A DNA stretch of 43,243 nucleotides, taken from NCBI GenBank assembly GCA_015680685.1, contig MNCI01009513.1, positions 118,540-161,782 of the forward strand, in the 5' to 3' direction. This stretch comes from Gnetum montanum. Taxonomy: Eukaryota > Streptophyta > Gnetopsida > Gnetales > Gnetaceae. Shown here piece by piece: positions 1 to 11,577 of the stretch. Numbering within the stretch: position 1 is the first letter of the stretch; every line of letters starts with the position of its first letter. The notes under the pieces were generated by a model that did not search any database, had not been told where the DNA came from, and was given only the letters and a program-made list of their open reading frames with translations. The position numbers and the translations under genes were made by a program.

Positions 1-599
1 TCTATTTCCATCGAATCTTGCTCTATTTTTAGTTTTCTTGTGGAACTATCTCTTTCTCTGGGGAAAATTAGAAGTAGATTCACGGAGTTATGCTCAAATG
101 TTTTTGAAAAATTTTATTTGTTACAAGTAGGTATTATAAGGGCCGCGTAGACTAGGCAATTGAACAAAATAGGAACTCTCAACAACTCACAGTACTTGGC
201 AAAGTTGGCTAAATCTCTTTAAGATAAGTCATTTATAGTTTACACACAATGCAATCGTTTCACTTTTCACAACCACACACTGCAACAACACACACACATA
301 CTCACATTAACTACTGAGTCTATTTGGAGGTATTTGGGCCTTGGTGTTGCCAGAGACTAGCAAGCACCTAAATCCTGTTCAAGGACACTCGTTGGCGGTC
401 ATGTCCCAAACGGTCGCCAACACATACATGTATGAAACATTGGTAACAGTTCATGCCCTAGCCATTGGATGTCTATTGTGGTGCAGTGGTTGGTTACACA
501 CTTGGTTGTTGAATGTATGGTGGGTTAGGGTATGAGATGTGTGAACATTATGGATGGATGGGCCATGATTGCACCCTTGATCATGATATGGTATGCATG

Positions 600-2400
600 G
601 ATTTGTTTGTCTCCCCATGCTTGTAGATTCATTAGTTGGATTTGGGATTGGAGTCCTAATGGATGATGATCCCTATGTAGGCTCAGAGGATAGTGGTGGT
701 GAAAAGGAAGGTGGTGCACTAGATTGGAATTATGCTAGCTGAGATGATGTGGTGGGTCCATGAGTGGTTTGCTTTGGCCTATGACCTTTCTTCCAAAAGA
801 GACATTTCCTACGTTGCAGTTGAGACCCATTGGTTTCAACATGTCTATGCACATTTGTAGCACAAGTGACATGCATTTATTAATGTTGTGATGCTGAACC
901 TTCCTATGTCCTTGGCGGTGGCATATATGAAGGTGGATTATGAGAATATCAAGGGTAGGATGGATGGTAAGAGGTGCAAGGTGGTGATCCTTCAGGGGAT
1001 GTCATGAATTGATGGTACTCAGGAGATTGGTAGTGGTAATTAGAAGTAGAGGATGTAGAACTAGTTGGAAAAACAGGGTGTTGAACATAGTATCCATGCA
1101 ATTTTGATGGGTAGGAAGGATAGGACGGATTTGGTGGTGGCCTCCCCCACAACTGTGGTTGTTGCCACTATAGTTAATGACTATGTTGAGGTTGGTAATA
1201 AGTCTCCCTAGGATGGTACGATCGGTTGTGGGACTGTTTATAATTACCTTGTGGAAGAGAAAATTTGTTGGGCATGTGCTTTTGCACAAATTTTAGATTT
1301 AAGGCACTTTCCCAATACTCCTGTAGATGCAAAAATATGGATCATTTGCCCTTCAGATGGTCATATATGCATAGGTTACATCCATCATCTTCATCTGTAG
1401 TGTAGTCTTTAGCCTCACTTTCATCAACCACTTTTCTTGATGGTCAAAAAGTGTTCCTAACTATTTCTTGGTTCTGTGTCTGTTTATTATGATCACCTCG
1501 CTTGTGTTGCATGATCTTCTCCATAACTGTCTCAATAAGAGTTATGACATGTTCATTTATCCATTTGGACATCCTATTAAAATTTTCTTCTAGATCATTG
1601 ATAAACTCCTTCAATGACAAGGTTTGTTATGGGATCACCTTATCAAGAGTGGTTTCATTTTCCTTACCATAAATTTGGACCTCCTTTGATTGAAGAGTTG
1701 GGTCCCATTGAGATTTCTCAACATTCTTCCATTTGTGCATTTCTCCTTCTTCTTTTTCCACACACTCTATTATCTCTTTGATATGATGGGCTTGAAGCTC
1801 GTATAATTGCCCTTGGGTGTACATCCCAAGGGTCGCCCTTGTTTTATTACAAAGCACATCTATGATGTGGTAAAGTTTCCATTCCTCGGAGAAACCATGG
1901 CTTGGGCATCTATTTAGTAAAATATAATATCTATCTAAGGCCATGTCCAAGGGTTCATATTGTTCTTATTTCCACTCTTGGATTTGTCTCCTTAGATTGG
2001 ACACTCTTTTATAGGTTTGGTATCTCTCATTGAAAAGTTCTAACATTGTAGACCATCATCGAATGGAATTTGGTTGTAATGATCGATACCACACTTAAGC
2101 TCTATTAATTGGTATCCTAGGAAAGACATTAAGCTTTTTCCATCTACTTTCAATGTTGTAGAAAGCACAGGCATCATGGAAGGCTTGTAAATGATGTTGT
2201 GAATTTGAATCATTACCTCTTGCAAATTTAAGAATGTTGTGCATGTCAAGTTTAGGTAAACAACTCTCTTTGTGATTCCTATGAGATATCTTAATGGCCT
2301 CTATGATATGCATTAGGCTCTTAGAGGCCAATAGGGGTTCATCGTCATCAAACAAATAATGAGGGAAATTTCTATCTTCACAGTGACTTCTTTGACTTTT
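600..2400 (-). pseudogene. gag remnant of gypsy A
   Basis: Open pieces at 2355-2095 and 1950-1627 (minus) look like plant gypsy gag. The second contains LLNRCPSHGFSEEWKLYHII and the run LCNKTRATLGM, typical of the retrotransposon gag domain. A Cys/His-poor descendant of the nucleocapsid region follows (CNLCIYDHLKG near 1385-1350), then a Pro/Ser/Tyr-rich tail near 1150-700. Matching pieces occur in elements B (9640-10350) and C (15500-17000). Stops break the frame throughout, so no functional protein is expected. Confidence 0.7.
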
Positions 2401-2914
2401 CTTATGGGTTCAATTCCATTTTTTAGTCCAACCCTTTAGTGGAGCTCTATGTCTATTCCTACATTCATCTTCATTAGAACTTGAAGTTGAGGGAGAAGAG
2501 GAAGACAAGGAACCAGAAGAATTGCCATGGCATCCATGGTGTTCCCTAGGATCCCATGATTTATCATTTCTTGGTTTCAAGGAGGTCTTAGGCCTTGAGG
2601 CCTTCCCTAGTTTAGGACCTGTGTCATCTTATCCAAGATTGTCTGCCTTAGGTGAATGTATTCTTTGAGTGGCATCAGGGTGGTCATGATCATAAGAAAC
2701 CCTTACATAAGGTTGGTCACTCAAATCTTCTTGATTGTATATTTCATTAGTTCTCCAATGAATGTGTTCGCTATACTGTGCATTGTAATTTTTTTATGGG
2801 AGAGACATTGTTCTTGGTTTATGGTGTGTGTGAGCTAAGAGTTTCTGAAAGATATATTGTTAATTCCTTTACAGCGATCGTGTATAATATAATTAATCTA
2901 GATAACCAGCACCA

Positions 2915-2932
2915 TCCTTGGCAACGACACCA
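2915..2932 (-). other. tRNA-Asp primer-binding site of gypsy A
   Basis: The plus strand reads TCCTTGGCAACGACACCA, a close match to the 3' end of plant tRNA-Asp(GTC) including CCA. It lies 1 nt inside the LTR. Complementarity stops after about 18-20 nt, the usual length. This contrasts with the full-length tRNA copy at 38995-39069. Confidence 0.8.
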
Positions 2933-2933
2933 A

Positions 2934-3833
2934 TGATGAGCGACGAGGTACCCCTATGCTCAACCATACGAATCATAAGTGTTTACACATGATCTAGTCG
3001 AATTTCATGGATGGGACTAGTTGTGGTATCTAGATCACTATACTTGATCACAGTTTGCTATCTTCTCACTTGGACTAGTGGTAGATTTTTCATGTATGGT
3101 TTAGTCCAAAGTGAGGCATATAATGTTGTTTGTAATTCTACGCTACTCCTAATAATGATAACGAGATAAATTAATTAAACTAATGAATGGTGAAAAACAA
3201 GATTTATATTAGCCTATGTATGATGAGTATTCACACTTAATTGTCCATACATGTCTTGGAGTTCATGAGACTACTTCTGGGATTACCAAGTGTACATCAC
3301 TAGTTGTGCTAAATGATACACTTCTAGATTACCAAGTTCTTCCACTTAAACGCTTGTGATTAAGGCATATGCATTTCGCTTAATAATAGGAATAGTAAAT
3401 AGCAATAAATGGAAATATTTAACTAGAGAAAGTAGTAAATAATTAATAATTAAAAGTAATAATAATCTAAGTGGATGCTGCAATGATGAGAGTAATCTCA
3501 ATCTTTATTGCCAATCATGTAACGTGTCCAAGTACATCACACTCGAACAAAGGTGGCATACGATTACAAACATTACACTACAGGCATGCACTAGAAATAA
3601 TAGACTTTAAAGAAAAGAAATTAAAAACTAACTTAAAAACTTACTCAAAATGGGAGCCTAGGCATTGTATTTATAGGCTAGAGTATATACCCTGACGTTG
3701 GGTACCCAATGTTGCATCCAAGTCCTGACGTCGTGTATGCGATGTCATAACCCTGACATTGGAGCAGATAGAAAATAATGATTCATTAGATGTTAAAGCT
3801 TCAATGTCAAGATAGGAAAATCATGACTCATCA
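2934..3833 (-). repeat. 5' LTR of gypsy A (900 bp)
   Basis: On the minus strand it starts TGATGAG and ends CTCATCA. It has a TATA box (TATAAATA, plus-strand 3668-3675), a palindromic array upstream of the TATA (3693-3761), an AATAAA signal in R, and two copies of the motif CTGGGATTACCAAG or close variants at 3277-3290 and 3324-3336. The end beside the primer site reads GGTACCCCTATGCTCAACCA on the plus strand and closely matches the same position in the LTRs at 33636, 34608 and 39071. Confidence 0.85.
3693..3761 (-). promoter_or_regulatory. Palindromic octamer array in LTR A
   Basis: Plus-strand octamers are TGACGTTG (3693-3700), CAATGTTG (3707-3714), TGACGTCG (3726-3733), CGATGTCA (3740-3747) and TGACATTG (3754-3761). 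Spacers are 6, 11, 6 and 6 bp. Each octamer can be derived from the palindrome CGACGTCG by CG-to-TG or CG-to-CA changes. The array begins 18 bp upstream (element sense) of the TATA box at 3668-3675. Function as a promoter or enhancer element is inferred. Confidence 0.6.
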
Positions 3834-3978
3834 GCTAAAAAATGCTAAAAGATTATTCCCCCTACTTTGCATGCTCTACTTGCGGGGTTTGTTTCCCCGT
3901 TTGGCCTCTTCCACAACCTCTTAGTCTTTTGCTTATTGGCTATGAAGGTCCTCCTTTTGCTCCTCTTTTTAGGGCCAT
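3834..3978 (-). pseudogene. N-terminal fragment of the large ORF of the non-autonomous element
   Basis: From ATG at 3978 the minus strand reads MALKRGAKGGPS, stop, PISKRLRGCGRG and onward to a Ser-Phe near 3850. The intact counterpart at 38424 begins MAPKYRQ, stop, GGPSQGASKRSRRGRG. Conservation of the start and of the GGPS and SKR blocks shows common descent. The function of the protein is unknown. Confidence 0.6.
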
Positions 3979-4552
3979 ATGCATTCATTAAGGGTTTGGA
4001 AATTATTAAAATTTTTACAGTAATTATTAATAACTATTTTCCTTACTTGTACCCTTAGATCAAGTTCTTAGCTTATTATGATTTCAAAGTTAGAAAAATT
4101 TCAAAAAGGAACCTCCCTAGGTGTTATTTTCATTATAACCCTTCATAGTTATTAGTTTTTCTATTATTTATGGCCTAAAATAGTTGGTATGGTACATTAA
4201 GAGGATTATTTAAGTGTTTCTGGCCTTGGTTTGATTAAAAAATTGTAGAATTCTTATTTTTTCTCTTATACTTACCATTTCAAATATCTTTTGGGTGTTA
4301 GAATTTTTTGGCTTGAATTTCTATGATATCATGCTAAATAAGCCGCCATGACTAAGTTGAGAGCTTTGTGATTAACAAGGTTCAAGAATTTAGAAAATCA
4401 AAGCTGCGAGGGCCAAATTATGAGTGTTGGAAGTTAGGGTGTCAGAGCTCTTTATTTGAAAGAAAAAAAATGGGCAAAACTTGGTTCTTTGCAAATGAGG
4501 AATGAGAAAAAATGGCTAACTCTTGCGCATGTATATACTAAATTTATATGCA

Positions 4553-4619
4553 TGATATTGTAGATCATATATTGTACATACAATATCGTAGGACCTCTGA
4601 TATCATAGCTACAATATCA
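4553..4619 (-). promoter_or_regulatory. Octamer array in the second copy
   Basis: Octamers are TGATATTG (4553), ATATATTG (4567), CAATATCG (4581), TGATATCA (4598) and CAATATCA (4612), with spacers of 6, 6, 9 and 6 bp. An AT-rich TATA-like stretch lies at 4541-4549. The layout is like that of the LTR arrays, but no LTR terminus is seen beside it, so it may be a promoter internal to the element. Confidence 0.5.
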
Positions 4620-4625
4620 CCTTTG

Positions 4626-6235
4626 AAATTTCAAATTTTTAATGGAAGTTTTAGGGAAAAAATGGGTCAAATCAAATTTCTAGAAGATATGAAGCATGTT
4701 TAGAGGATCTTGGAGTGGATATGATGCTCCAATTATGAAAAACAATCATCGAAAGTATATGATAAAGGAATCTTGGGCTACGAAAGTGTATTAAGTATGT
4801 ATAAGATGGATGAGAAGGGAATGAATTTTTGGCATATTAATGGAGTTAGTAGATGCTAAGGGAAGTATTTATTGATATTTATTGTGCTTGGAAGATTCAA
4901 GATGACGTGGTATTATTCACCAAGTATGAAATACAAGAGTTACACAAGTGGATCTTCCCCAAAGCAGGCTCCACCTTGCATAACCATGTGGCAGAGTGTG
5001 CCCTTGCATAACCATGTCGCAGAGTGTTTGTAAGCACTCAAGGAGTTAAATGTAATGCATACTTATCTAGAAAAACACACATGTTAGTAGAAGCAGGTTA
5101 GAAAAATTATGCTATATTATACAAAACCATAAGTTATGATTAATTGTATAGTGAGATGAGATGGATCATAGAAAGGATTGCAGAGAATTGGGACGTGAGG
5201 TATCTTACCATAGGCATAATGAATTCTTTTGTTTTATTAGTCGTTAAAGTAATCATTAGCTATTTTGTCCAAGATTCAAACCAAGTCCAAACCACATCCA
5301 ATGACATCACATTATTTCCCCTCTTAGATTCACAACCATAAGACTATCACCGTTACAAGGAATATCGTCACTTGGTGTTTTGTTTAAGGAAGGAGTTTAT
5401 TCATTGCACTTTTTTATTTCTTGAAATTTTTGAGAAGCTACCTACCTTTAGGCATGGGTAAAATGTCTTCCTAGTGGAGCCCCCATAAATTTATTTTGTG
5501 CACGTATTTTATTTTTAGTTGTATCAACCTTACCAGAGGACTACCTTCAAGCATGGATAACATGTCTTTCCAGTGACATAGTAAGGTAGCACTTATTGTA
5601 CTATTACATCCATTTTTTGTTAGATCTACAAGGATATTATTATAGCCTTAGTAATATGATAAAACATACATTAGTGATCCAAGAGATTCCACAAATTCCC
5701 TTGATGTCACACCCTTCACATTTTCACGTAGTTCTTCACTCTTCTATTCAAGCATAATGATCACAAGTTTATTCTTAGTTTTATTAGAAAAAGAACATCA
5801 TTATGGCCATGGTAAAAACCTCTTATTACTTGGAATGGGTGGATGGATGTTTTGGTCTCATTGTACAAATAATCAGTCCCTTATGTCTTGATAACATAGA
5901 GAAATCTTCACCCTATTGGACTACATCTTGTCTTATTCTTAGTATTTTATTAATGATAAAAAATATGTAGAAAGAAAATGAAAGCAAAGTATGAAAATAC
6001 TTGTAAAATATATTAGGAATGAAAAATATGAAAAGAATGAAAAATGTTAAAAGAATGAAAAATTAACAAAGAATTAGAACAATGTCAAAAAATTACAAAA
6101 TTATTAAGAAATTAAAAAGTGTAAAAGAAAGAAAAATGTATCAAGAAACTAGAAAAATGAAAAGAAAATGAAAATTTAGGAAAGTACCTATGTGTCTCGA
6201 TAGAAACCCACACAACTATTATTAGAATTGGTCAA
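4626..6235. other. Non-coding stretch, probably 3' part of an old gypsy element
   Basis: No gene is visible. The stretch lies 3' of the integrase remnant at 6236-7142 (minus) and may be its 3' untranslated part. It holds a 26-bp tandem duplication (4974-5027), a dispersed pair of similar 40-bp segments near 5440-5480 and 5540-5580 (both with GGCATGG or AGCATGG followed by a run to ATGTC), and an A-rich low-complexity tract at 5950-6180. Confidence 0.5.
4974..5027. repeat. 26-bp tandem duplication
   Basis: Two copies beginning CCTTGCATAACCATGT lie at 4974-4999 and 5002-5027. They differ at one base (GG versus CG after ATGT). The period is 28 bp. No function is suggested. Confidence 0.85.
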
Positions 6236-7142
6236 TCAAAAAAGAGAACAGATAGAAGATAGTTGGATGGATTGGGTAGATCCCTTGAGAACATTAGGAT
6301 ATTCATAATAGAGTCTGACTTGTTGGATGTTGAAAAGGGTGAGATTTTGTTGGTTGGATGGATGATAAATGTATAGAACACTTGAAGGATAAACTACTTG
6401 GACAAAGTAAGGTCCTTCACAAAGAATTTGAAATTTGGCTTTTTGAGAAACATGAGTGGGCTTATAATAAAGAATCCTATCTCTTGGTTGAATCAACACT
6501 TGTCTTATTCTTGCATCATGCCCTTGTTTGGAGTAATGCTTATGGACCTCATTGTGGATTAGTGCTACTAGCCTATTTAATCTAAGAGATCTAGATTCAT
6601 TAGGTGTTCCTTTTGAGCTAGGCTCAAATCTAGATCAGGTTTAGTAAAATAGCTAAATTTTGAAGCTTTACCTAGATTGGAAGCATTGGCAGCTTACCAT
6701 AGACTAGCTTGTATGGGGAATATCCTATGGGTAGTTTCCATGTTATCCTATAAGCCCATAGAGAATTGTTTAACTTAGTGCTCTAATCTTTTTCATACCT
6801 ACTAACTATCCTAGTCAGTGTTCTAGTGATCTCACAATTAGTAACTTTTGCTTTACCATTGGCTTGGGGGTGGTATGATGTAGTTATTTTATGGTTGATC
6901 CCCAGTTGTTGCATGATATTTTTAAAGATAACACTAGTAAACTAAGTTTCATTATATGATATGAGCATTCTTGGTACTCTAAATCTATTAACCACATTCT
7001 ATTAGAAACATTTGGCAACTATTTTGGCTGTACAGTCTCTAATTGCTATTGCCTTTGCCCACTTCAGGTAGTAATCCATGATTACTGATGAGGGGTATGG
7101 TTTGGCTGTGTTGATGGGATGTTGTTGAAGGGTTTGATCCAT
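6236..7142 (-). pseudogene. Gypsy integrase remnant
   Basis: Read on the minus strand from about 7100, the core resembles the rve domain of plant gypsy integrases: DYYLKWAKAIAIRDCTAK, then RVPRMLISYNET, then SYHPQANGKAKVTN, then LWAYRITWKLPIGYSPYKL. The C-terminal module follows at 6499-6236 with RDRILYYKPTHVSQKAKFQ, EGPY and LFNIQQVRLYYEYP. The second catalytic Asp (normally in the SDNGT motif) is Tyr and the catalytic Glu position is Lys, and there are in-frame stops, so it is dead. The upstream end is cut at 7143 by the LTR of element B. Confidence 0.85.
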
Positions 7143-7865
7143 TGATGTGTACTTGTTGACAGGGCATAAGTCTCATAGTTGTAGCGAAGCTTCAATAGTT
7201 TTTCCACTCAAAAGTTAGAATATTTTTTGAGTACCCATAGTAGGAGCCAAAGAGTGTATGAATATTTATTTGAGCATTGTTGTACCTAAGTAATTCAATT
7301 TGTGTGGTAATAAAGATGAGCTTTTTGATCAAATCTTGCAACACTTGGACTAGATTAATTTTTTATTAAGAATTTAATATTCAAGCAATTTTCTTTAATG
7401 TTTTTAAGTAATTAATATAGATTAAATATCAAACATAAGTAAGACCACTTCGAACATATATTTAACACTTGGTAATCCCAGTAACGCTGAACATTTGGTA
7501 ACCCAATAGTGTTATACATGTTCAGGATGTGTATGATAAGTGGGAATGGATGCTTATGTTAAGATTAATTAAGTGATGGCTAGTTATTAGATTAGTTAAA
7601 TATTATATTAATTAATTCTTTATTCTTGTTCTTAAGTGACTTAAAACATAAAAGATAAAATGATAAAAATAATATGCCTCGGTTACACTTAACCATACCC
7701 TTATACTTCACAAGTGGAACTAGGAAGACAACGATTACAACAATTAGTTTCACCTCCTAGAACCTAGTGTACTTAGAGAACTAAATTCTACGGAATCCAA
7801 CTAGATCACTGAGTGAACACTAGTGATTCGTATGGTTGGGTGTAGGGTATACTTGCTACTCATCA
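7143..7865 (+). repeat. 5' LTR of gypsy B (about 723 bp)
   Basis: It starts TGATGTGTAC and ends ACTCATCA. The end is fixed by the adjacent primer site; the start is chosen as the TG nearest the break in the integrase remnant. It carries TTGGTAATCCCAGTA at 7469-7483 and TTTGGTAACCCAATAG at 7494-7509, the same paired motif seen inverted in the minus-strand LTRs, and an AATAAAGAT signal near 7309. The octamer array seen in other LTRs is not clearly preserved here; TGTTGACA near 7154 may be a leftover site. Confidence 0.7.
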
Positions 7866-7866
7866 T

Positions 7867-7884
7867 TGGCACCATTATCGGGGA
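7867..7884 (+). other. tRNA-Asp primer-binding site of gypsy B
   Basis: TGGCACCATTATCGGGGA is complementary to the 3' end of tRNA-Asp (plant consensus site TGGCGCCGTTGCCGGGGA) with a few transitions. It lies 1 nt after the LTR, as in elements A, C and the non-autonomous element. Confidence 0.85.
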
Positions 7885-8016
7885 CTTTAGTTAGTTTCAT
7901 GTACTATCTAGGACTTAGTTAAAAATTATTCAACATTGATGGATCAAACCTTAAAGTGAAATCATTGTAACTAATAACAATTGTGAAAACCACACTAATT
8001 TTTCTTTTAATCCAAA

Positions 8017-10350
8017 ATGTCTTCTTCTCATAGGGATGATTCTTTGTCAAAATTCAAGCATACATCCAATCAAAGAAATGAAAGATTAAATTAGCTAGTG
8101 CCCCAACAATGCCTAGTGTTATATACTCATCTCGATGAGTATGTGCTTGATTTCATCTTTGTCTTGCATCAAGATGACTAGATGTAGTGGAGGGACATGA
8201 AGGGAAACATTGTATTACTGTTTGATCGATCAGTTCTTGCAATGTTCCAAAAAACTCTTATGAGGTTGGGCATTTAGGGGCTTAATGCTAAATATGCAAG
8301 ATCACAACTCCAAGGATTACCATCCCATTGAAGCACAATGTAAAATTGATCAGCAATAGGAGAAACACTATGAAGCTATGACGAAGAAATGGTTCAATAA
8401 CCCCTTATTCCTGCTAGGTGAAAAAGATAGTGATGATCCCTTCTTTAAAGGGTTTTCATTTGATTGACTTTCCATCCCTTGGTTTTGATGAAGGGAGCTT
8501 GAACCAAAACTTACAATCCACTATAAACAATCTTATTTCAAGCAAGAATGGGTCTTGTGATCATGGGGAATCCAAAGATAGAAGTCATGGTAGGGACAAG
8601 GATAGGTATCTTGATGATGATCATGGTAATTACCATCGAAGAAAGGGTGGCAAGTACCTTGGCACTAGTCCTCCTTCCTATTCATCTTCATCACCCTCTT
8701 CTTCTTCCTTTAGCTTTGATTGAAGTTGCAGTGGATGTGACTGTGATGGAGGTGATTGATAGGTTAGTCATGATCATAGGGTCTATTGGACTAGTCGATA
8801 TCAGGGGCATGGGAAATTAAGGAAGGCCATCATGAAAAAAGGGATAGTAGAGGGCATCATATGCATCATGGCCATCACAGAGGCCATGACTATGATGAAC
8901 CTTTTCTTGCTACTTGAAATATGCTAAATATCATAGAGGTAGTGAGAATTTCAATGATGCATGTGAAAGATAGTCAAATAAAGCTATTGGATCTAAACAA
9001 TATCCCCAAGTTTGAAGGGGGATACAACTCAGATCTGTAGTACCATCTGTAGGCCTTTCACAATGCCTATGCCTTACAGAACATAGAGAGTAAATGACAA
9101 AAACTTAAGCTATTTCCAGGACACTCATAAGAGAAGTTAAGATTTGGTATTAGTCTTTGGAGCTGGAATCAATTCATAGATGAAGTGTAATGCTTAATCT
9201 CTTTAATGAAAAGTATCAAATGTACTCCTGAGTATCCAACTTAAGAAAGCAGATCCAAGGTTAGCGACAAGGAAAACATGAACCTTTGGATGTAGCCATG
9301 GGCAGGTACTATTCTCTTTTGCACCCATGTCTTGATTATGGTTATTCTCAAAGGTAGCAGCTTTTCCATATCATAGATGGGCTTTGATAAAAAATGAGAA
9401 GAACTCTTGGGATCTATGCCTAAGGGAAACTATCAAAACTTGGAGCCCATTAGATCCAAAGGCTCATTGAGCAGGTTACTAAAGAAGAAGGAGAGCTAAG
9501 AAAGAAAGTGTAAAGGAGGATAACTAGGATTCTTCCATTAGAAAAAGGAAAGTCTGGTTCTATGACAATGAGGAGGAGGTGTTACATGATGAGGTGGTGC
9601 AATGAAAGACCTTGTTGATCTAGAAGTCTATTTCAAAATTTTTGGCCAAGGTAGATAAAATGTGTAACTTGTTGAATGAAAAGTTCCAAATTGCTCTAAA
9701 AATATTAGAGGCATCCAAAGAGCAAACTAGTAATCATGATTGTAGGAGAGGAAAAGAAGCTGAATGTGCCCACCAAAGAGGGAAGGGCAAAGCTACTACC
9801 ATAGAGAAGGTTATGGAGTCCAAATTAGATCATGATGGTATGTGTAACATCTACCAATATGAACGTCTTAAGGGATGTTGCCTTGTTGTGTCACACTTGC
9901 AAAAATTTGGGGTGTATGCTCTAAATCTTAGGTTGGCAAGAAGGCAAGCATCTAGAAGATTACCTTATCCTCAAGGAAATCCAAGGTTGTTCTACAAACA
10001 ACAAACCTATTATCCAAGTGGAGCTCTACCACAATTTTTTGAGCAATATCATTAGTGGAAACGCCCATAGTCATGGGGGATTACACCATCAAGGCAATAG
10101 TGCTCTTACAGATAGCCTGATCCATATGGATACTATGTTTAGTAGTCCATTTCTCCATGTGACTCTTCTAGTCATGTCTCATTCCAACATCACTACTACC
10201 CTCCTGAGTATTATATAGATCATTCTCCATATCTAGGAGGGGAATTCCCATATCCTTATCATCCTCCTCATCCTTTCGTGCATGTTCCTCTACCCTCAAC
10301 CCAATTACGACTTGCTCCATCAATGTAGGACAAGATTTTAGCCTAGCCAT
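8017..10350 (+). pseudogene. gag region of gypsy B
   Basis: The first ATG after the leader (8017) opens MSSSHRDDSLSKFKHTS before a stop. Further pieces include a Ser/His/Asp-rich stretch at 8418-8723, a gag-like segment near 8930-9130 (LYHLQAFHNAYALQNIESK-like after reading through a stop) and 9642-10055, which holds CNIYQYERLKGCC, a degenerate nucleocapsid Cys motif, followed by a Tyr/Pro/Gln-rich tail. The same blocks occur in gypsy A and C. It is broken by many stops. Confidence 0.7.
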
Positions 10351-10639
10351 AAGAATGTAATGCTACTAGGGCTGTTAACTTTTAGCTAGCTCCTCAGTTA
10401 AGTGGATCAGAAATCAAATCTAGAAAAAGATCATTCTTTTGAACCAATATTACTACAAAGCCCTCACACACTCTTGCGATTGATAACCCAGCTCCTCCCT
10501 CATCCTTTGCATCTAGTCCACTCGAGTCCCCTTCAAACCAAACACCTCCTAAAGTGCATACCATCATGCTAACCCAAGTAGTAACTGATTAGTTAAAGGC
10601 TAGCCATCTTCCTAAGGAAAATATTTGATCTTGGGAGTT

Positions 10640-11061
10640 CCTTAATCTATTTGCAAATTGCTAGAAATAAGCCTTGCAAAGATCTTTTGGATTTAGGTTC
10701 TGGTGTTAATCTAATTTCTCACAAGATGTGTAAAGCTTGGAACTTGTCTCAACTCAAGAAGAGTAACATTCGCCTTGAGTTAGTAGACTAGTCCATCACT
10801 ATTCCCTTGGGACTTGTGGAGGACATTGTGACTATCATTTTTGGGTGGTCCTATCCTACTGACTTCCTAGTGATTTGTGTTGACAATTGCAAGGGGAACT
10901 TTTCAATCATTATGGGAATGTCTTGGCTAAGTATCATTGATGCACAACTAGTTATTAGAGATCTTTCCTTAGAGATTTCCAAGGAAAATTCATTTGGAAA
11001 GATTAAGAAGAAGAGAGTTCCATGCATTTTGTATAGTGATATAGGATGCCACTATGTGTAG
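10640..11061 (+). pseudogene. Aspartic protease of gypsy B
   Basis: The translation contains KDLLDLGSGVNLISHKM, the retropepsin active-site region (D-L-G-S), and then ITIPLGLVEDIV, YPTDFLVICVD and IIMGMSWLSIIDAQ, matching the flap and the I-I-x-G-x-x-x-L block of Athila/Tat-like proteases. An upstream stop breaks the frame. This domain would cleave the gag-pol polyprotein. Confidence 0.8.
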
Positions 11062-11577
11062 AGACTATGGACCATCAAAAGTACATCAAGCACAACATGT
11101 AGATAGTGTGTAGATGAGATGGAAATTCAAAGGTGCATATACACAATAACCACAAAATAGGAGGGCACCTAGTGGCTGATAGCTAATCTTGAAAGCAACA
11201 TACTTTGCATGGAACTAATTAAGAGCCTGATAAGTGCCTATGTTGGAGGCATGAATGAACTAGAGCGAGTTCATCACCAAGTCTTCGATGATGAAATTGA
11301 TGACACTTATTGGGAAGAGTTGGAAATCATTGAAAATTTTAAATAGAAGCCCTTAGAGTTGAAAACTCTACCTACCAACATGAAGTATGCTTTCTTGAAA
11401 AATGACAAGCTGGTAATAATCAATGCTAACCTTACTCTTAAACAAAAAGAGAAGTTGTTGAAGGTGATTAACAAATGCCCAACAACCTTTTCGTAGTCAT
11501 ATCCTAAACCCACTAGGATTGATCCTAGGATATGTTAGCATTGCATATATATTGATCCTTCCATAAAGCCAAATAGG

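Larger units (their letters stand above)
1..3833 (-). mobile_element. Gypsy element A, 5' part (LTR, PBS, gag)
   Basis: This is a Ty3/gypsy element read right to left. Its 5' LTR is 2934-3833, followed by a tRNA-Asp primer-binding site and a decayed gag region that runs off the left edge of the window. Protease, RT and integrase are therefore not visible. The LTR, gag and primer site resemble those of elements B and C, so all three belong to one family group. The right LTR end abuts 3834, inside a copy of the non-autonomous element, which suggests that A inserted into that older copy. Confidence 0.85.
3834..4625 (-). mobile_element. Truncated second copy of the non-autonomous element (leader and ORF start)
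   Basis: This stretch matches 38350-38996 in order: an octamer array, a TATA-like site, a leader and the first codons of the large ORF. Shared landmarks on the plus strand include CCATGACTAAG (near 4347 and 38748) and GGTCCTCC followed by AGGGCCAT (near 3948-3978 and 38394-38424). The copy is cut at 3834 by LTR A, so only about 48 codons of the ORF remain. Confidence 0.65.

Noticed and set aside
3867-4058. Plus-strand membrane-like peptide
   Set aside because: The hydrophobic frame is the antisense of the decayed ORF start on the minus strand.
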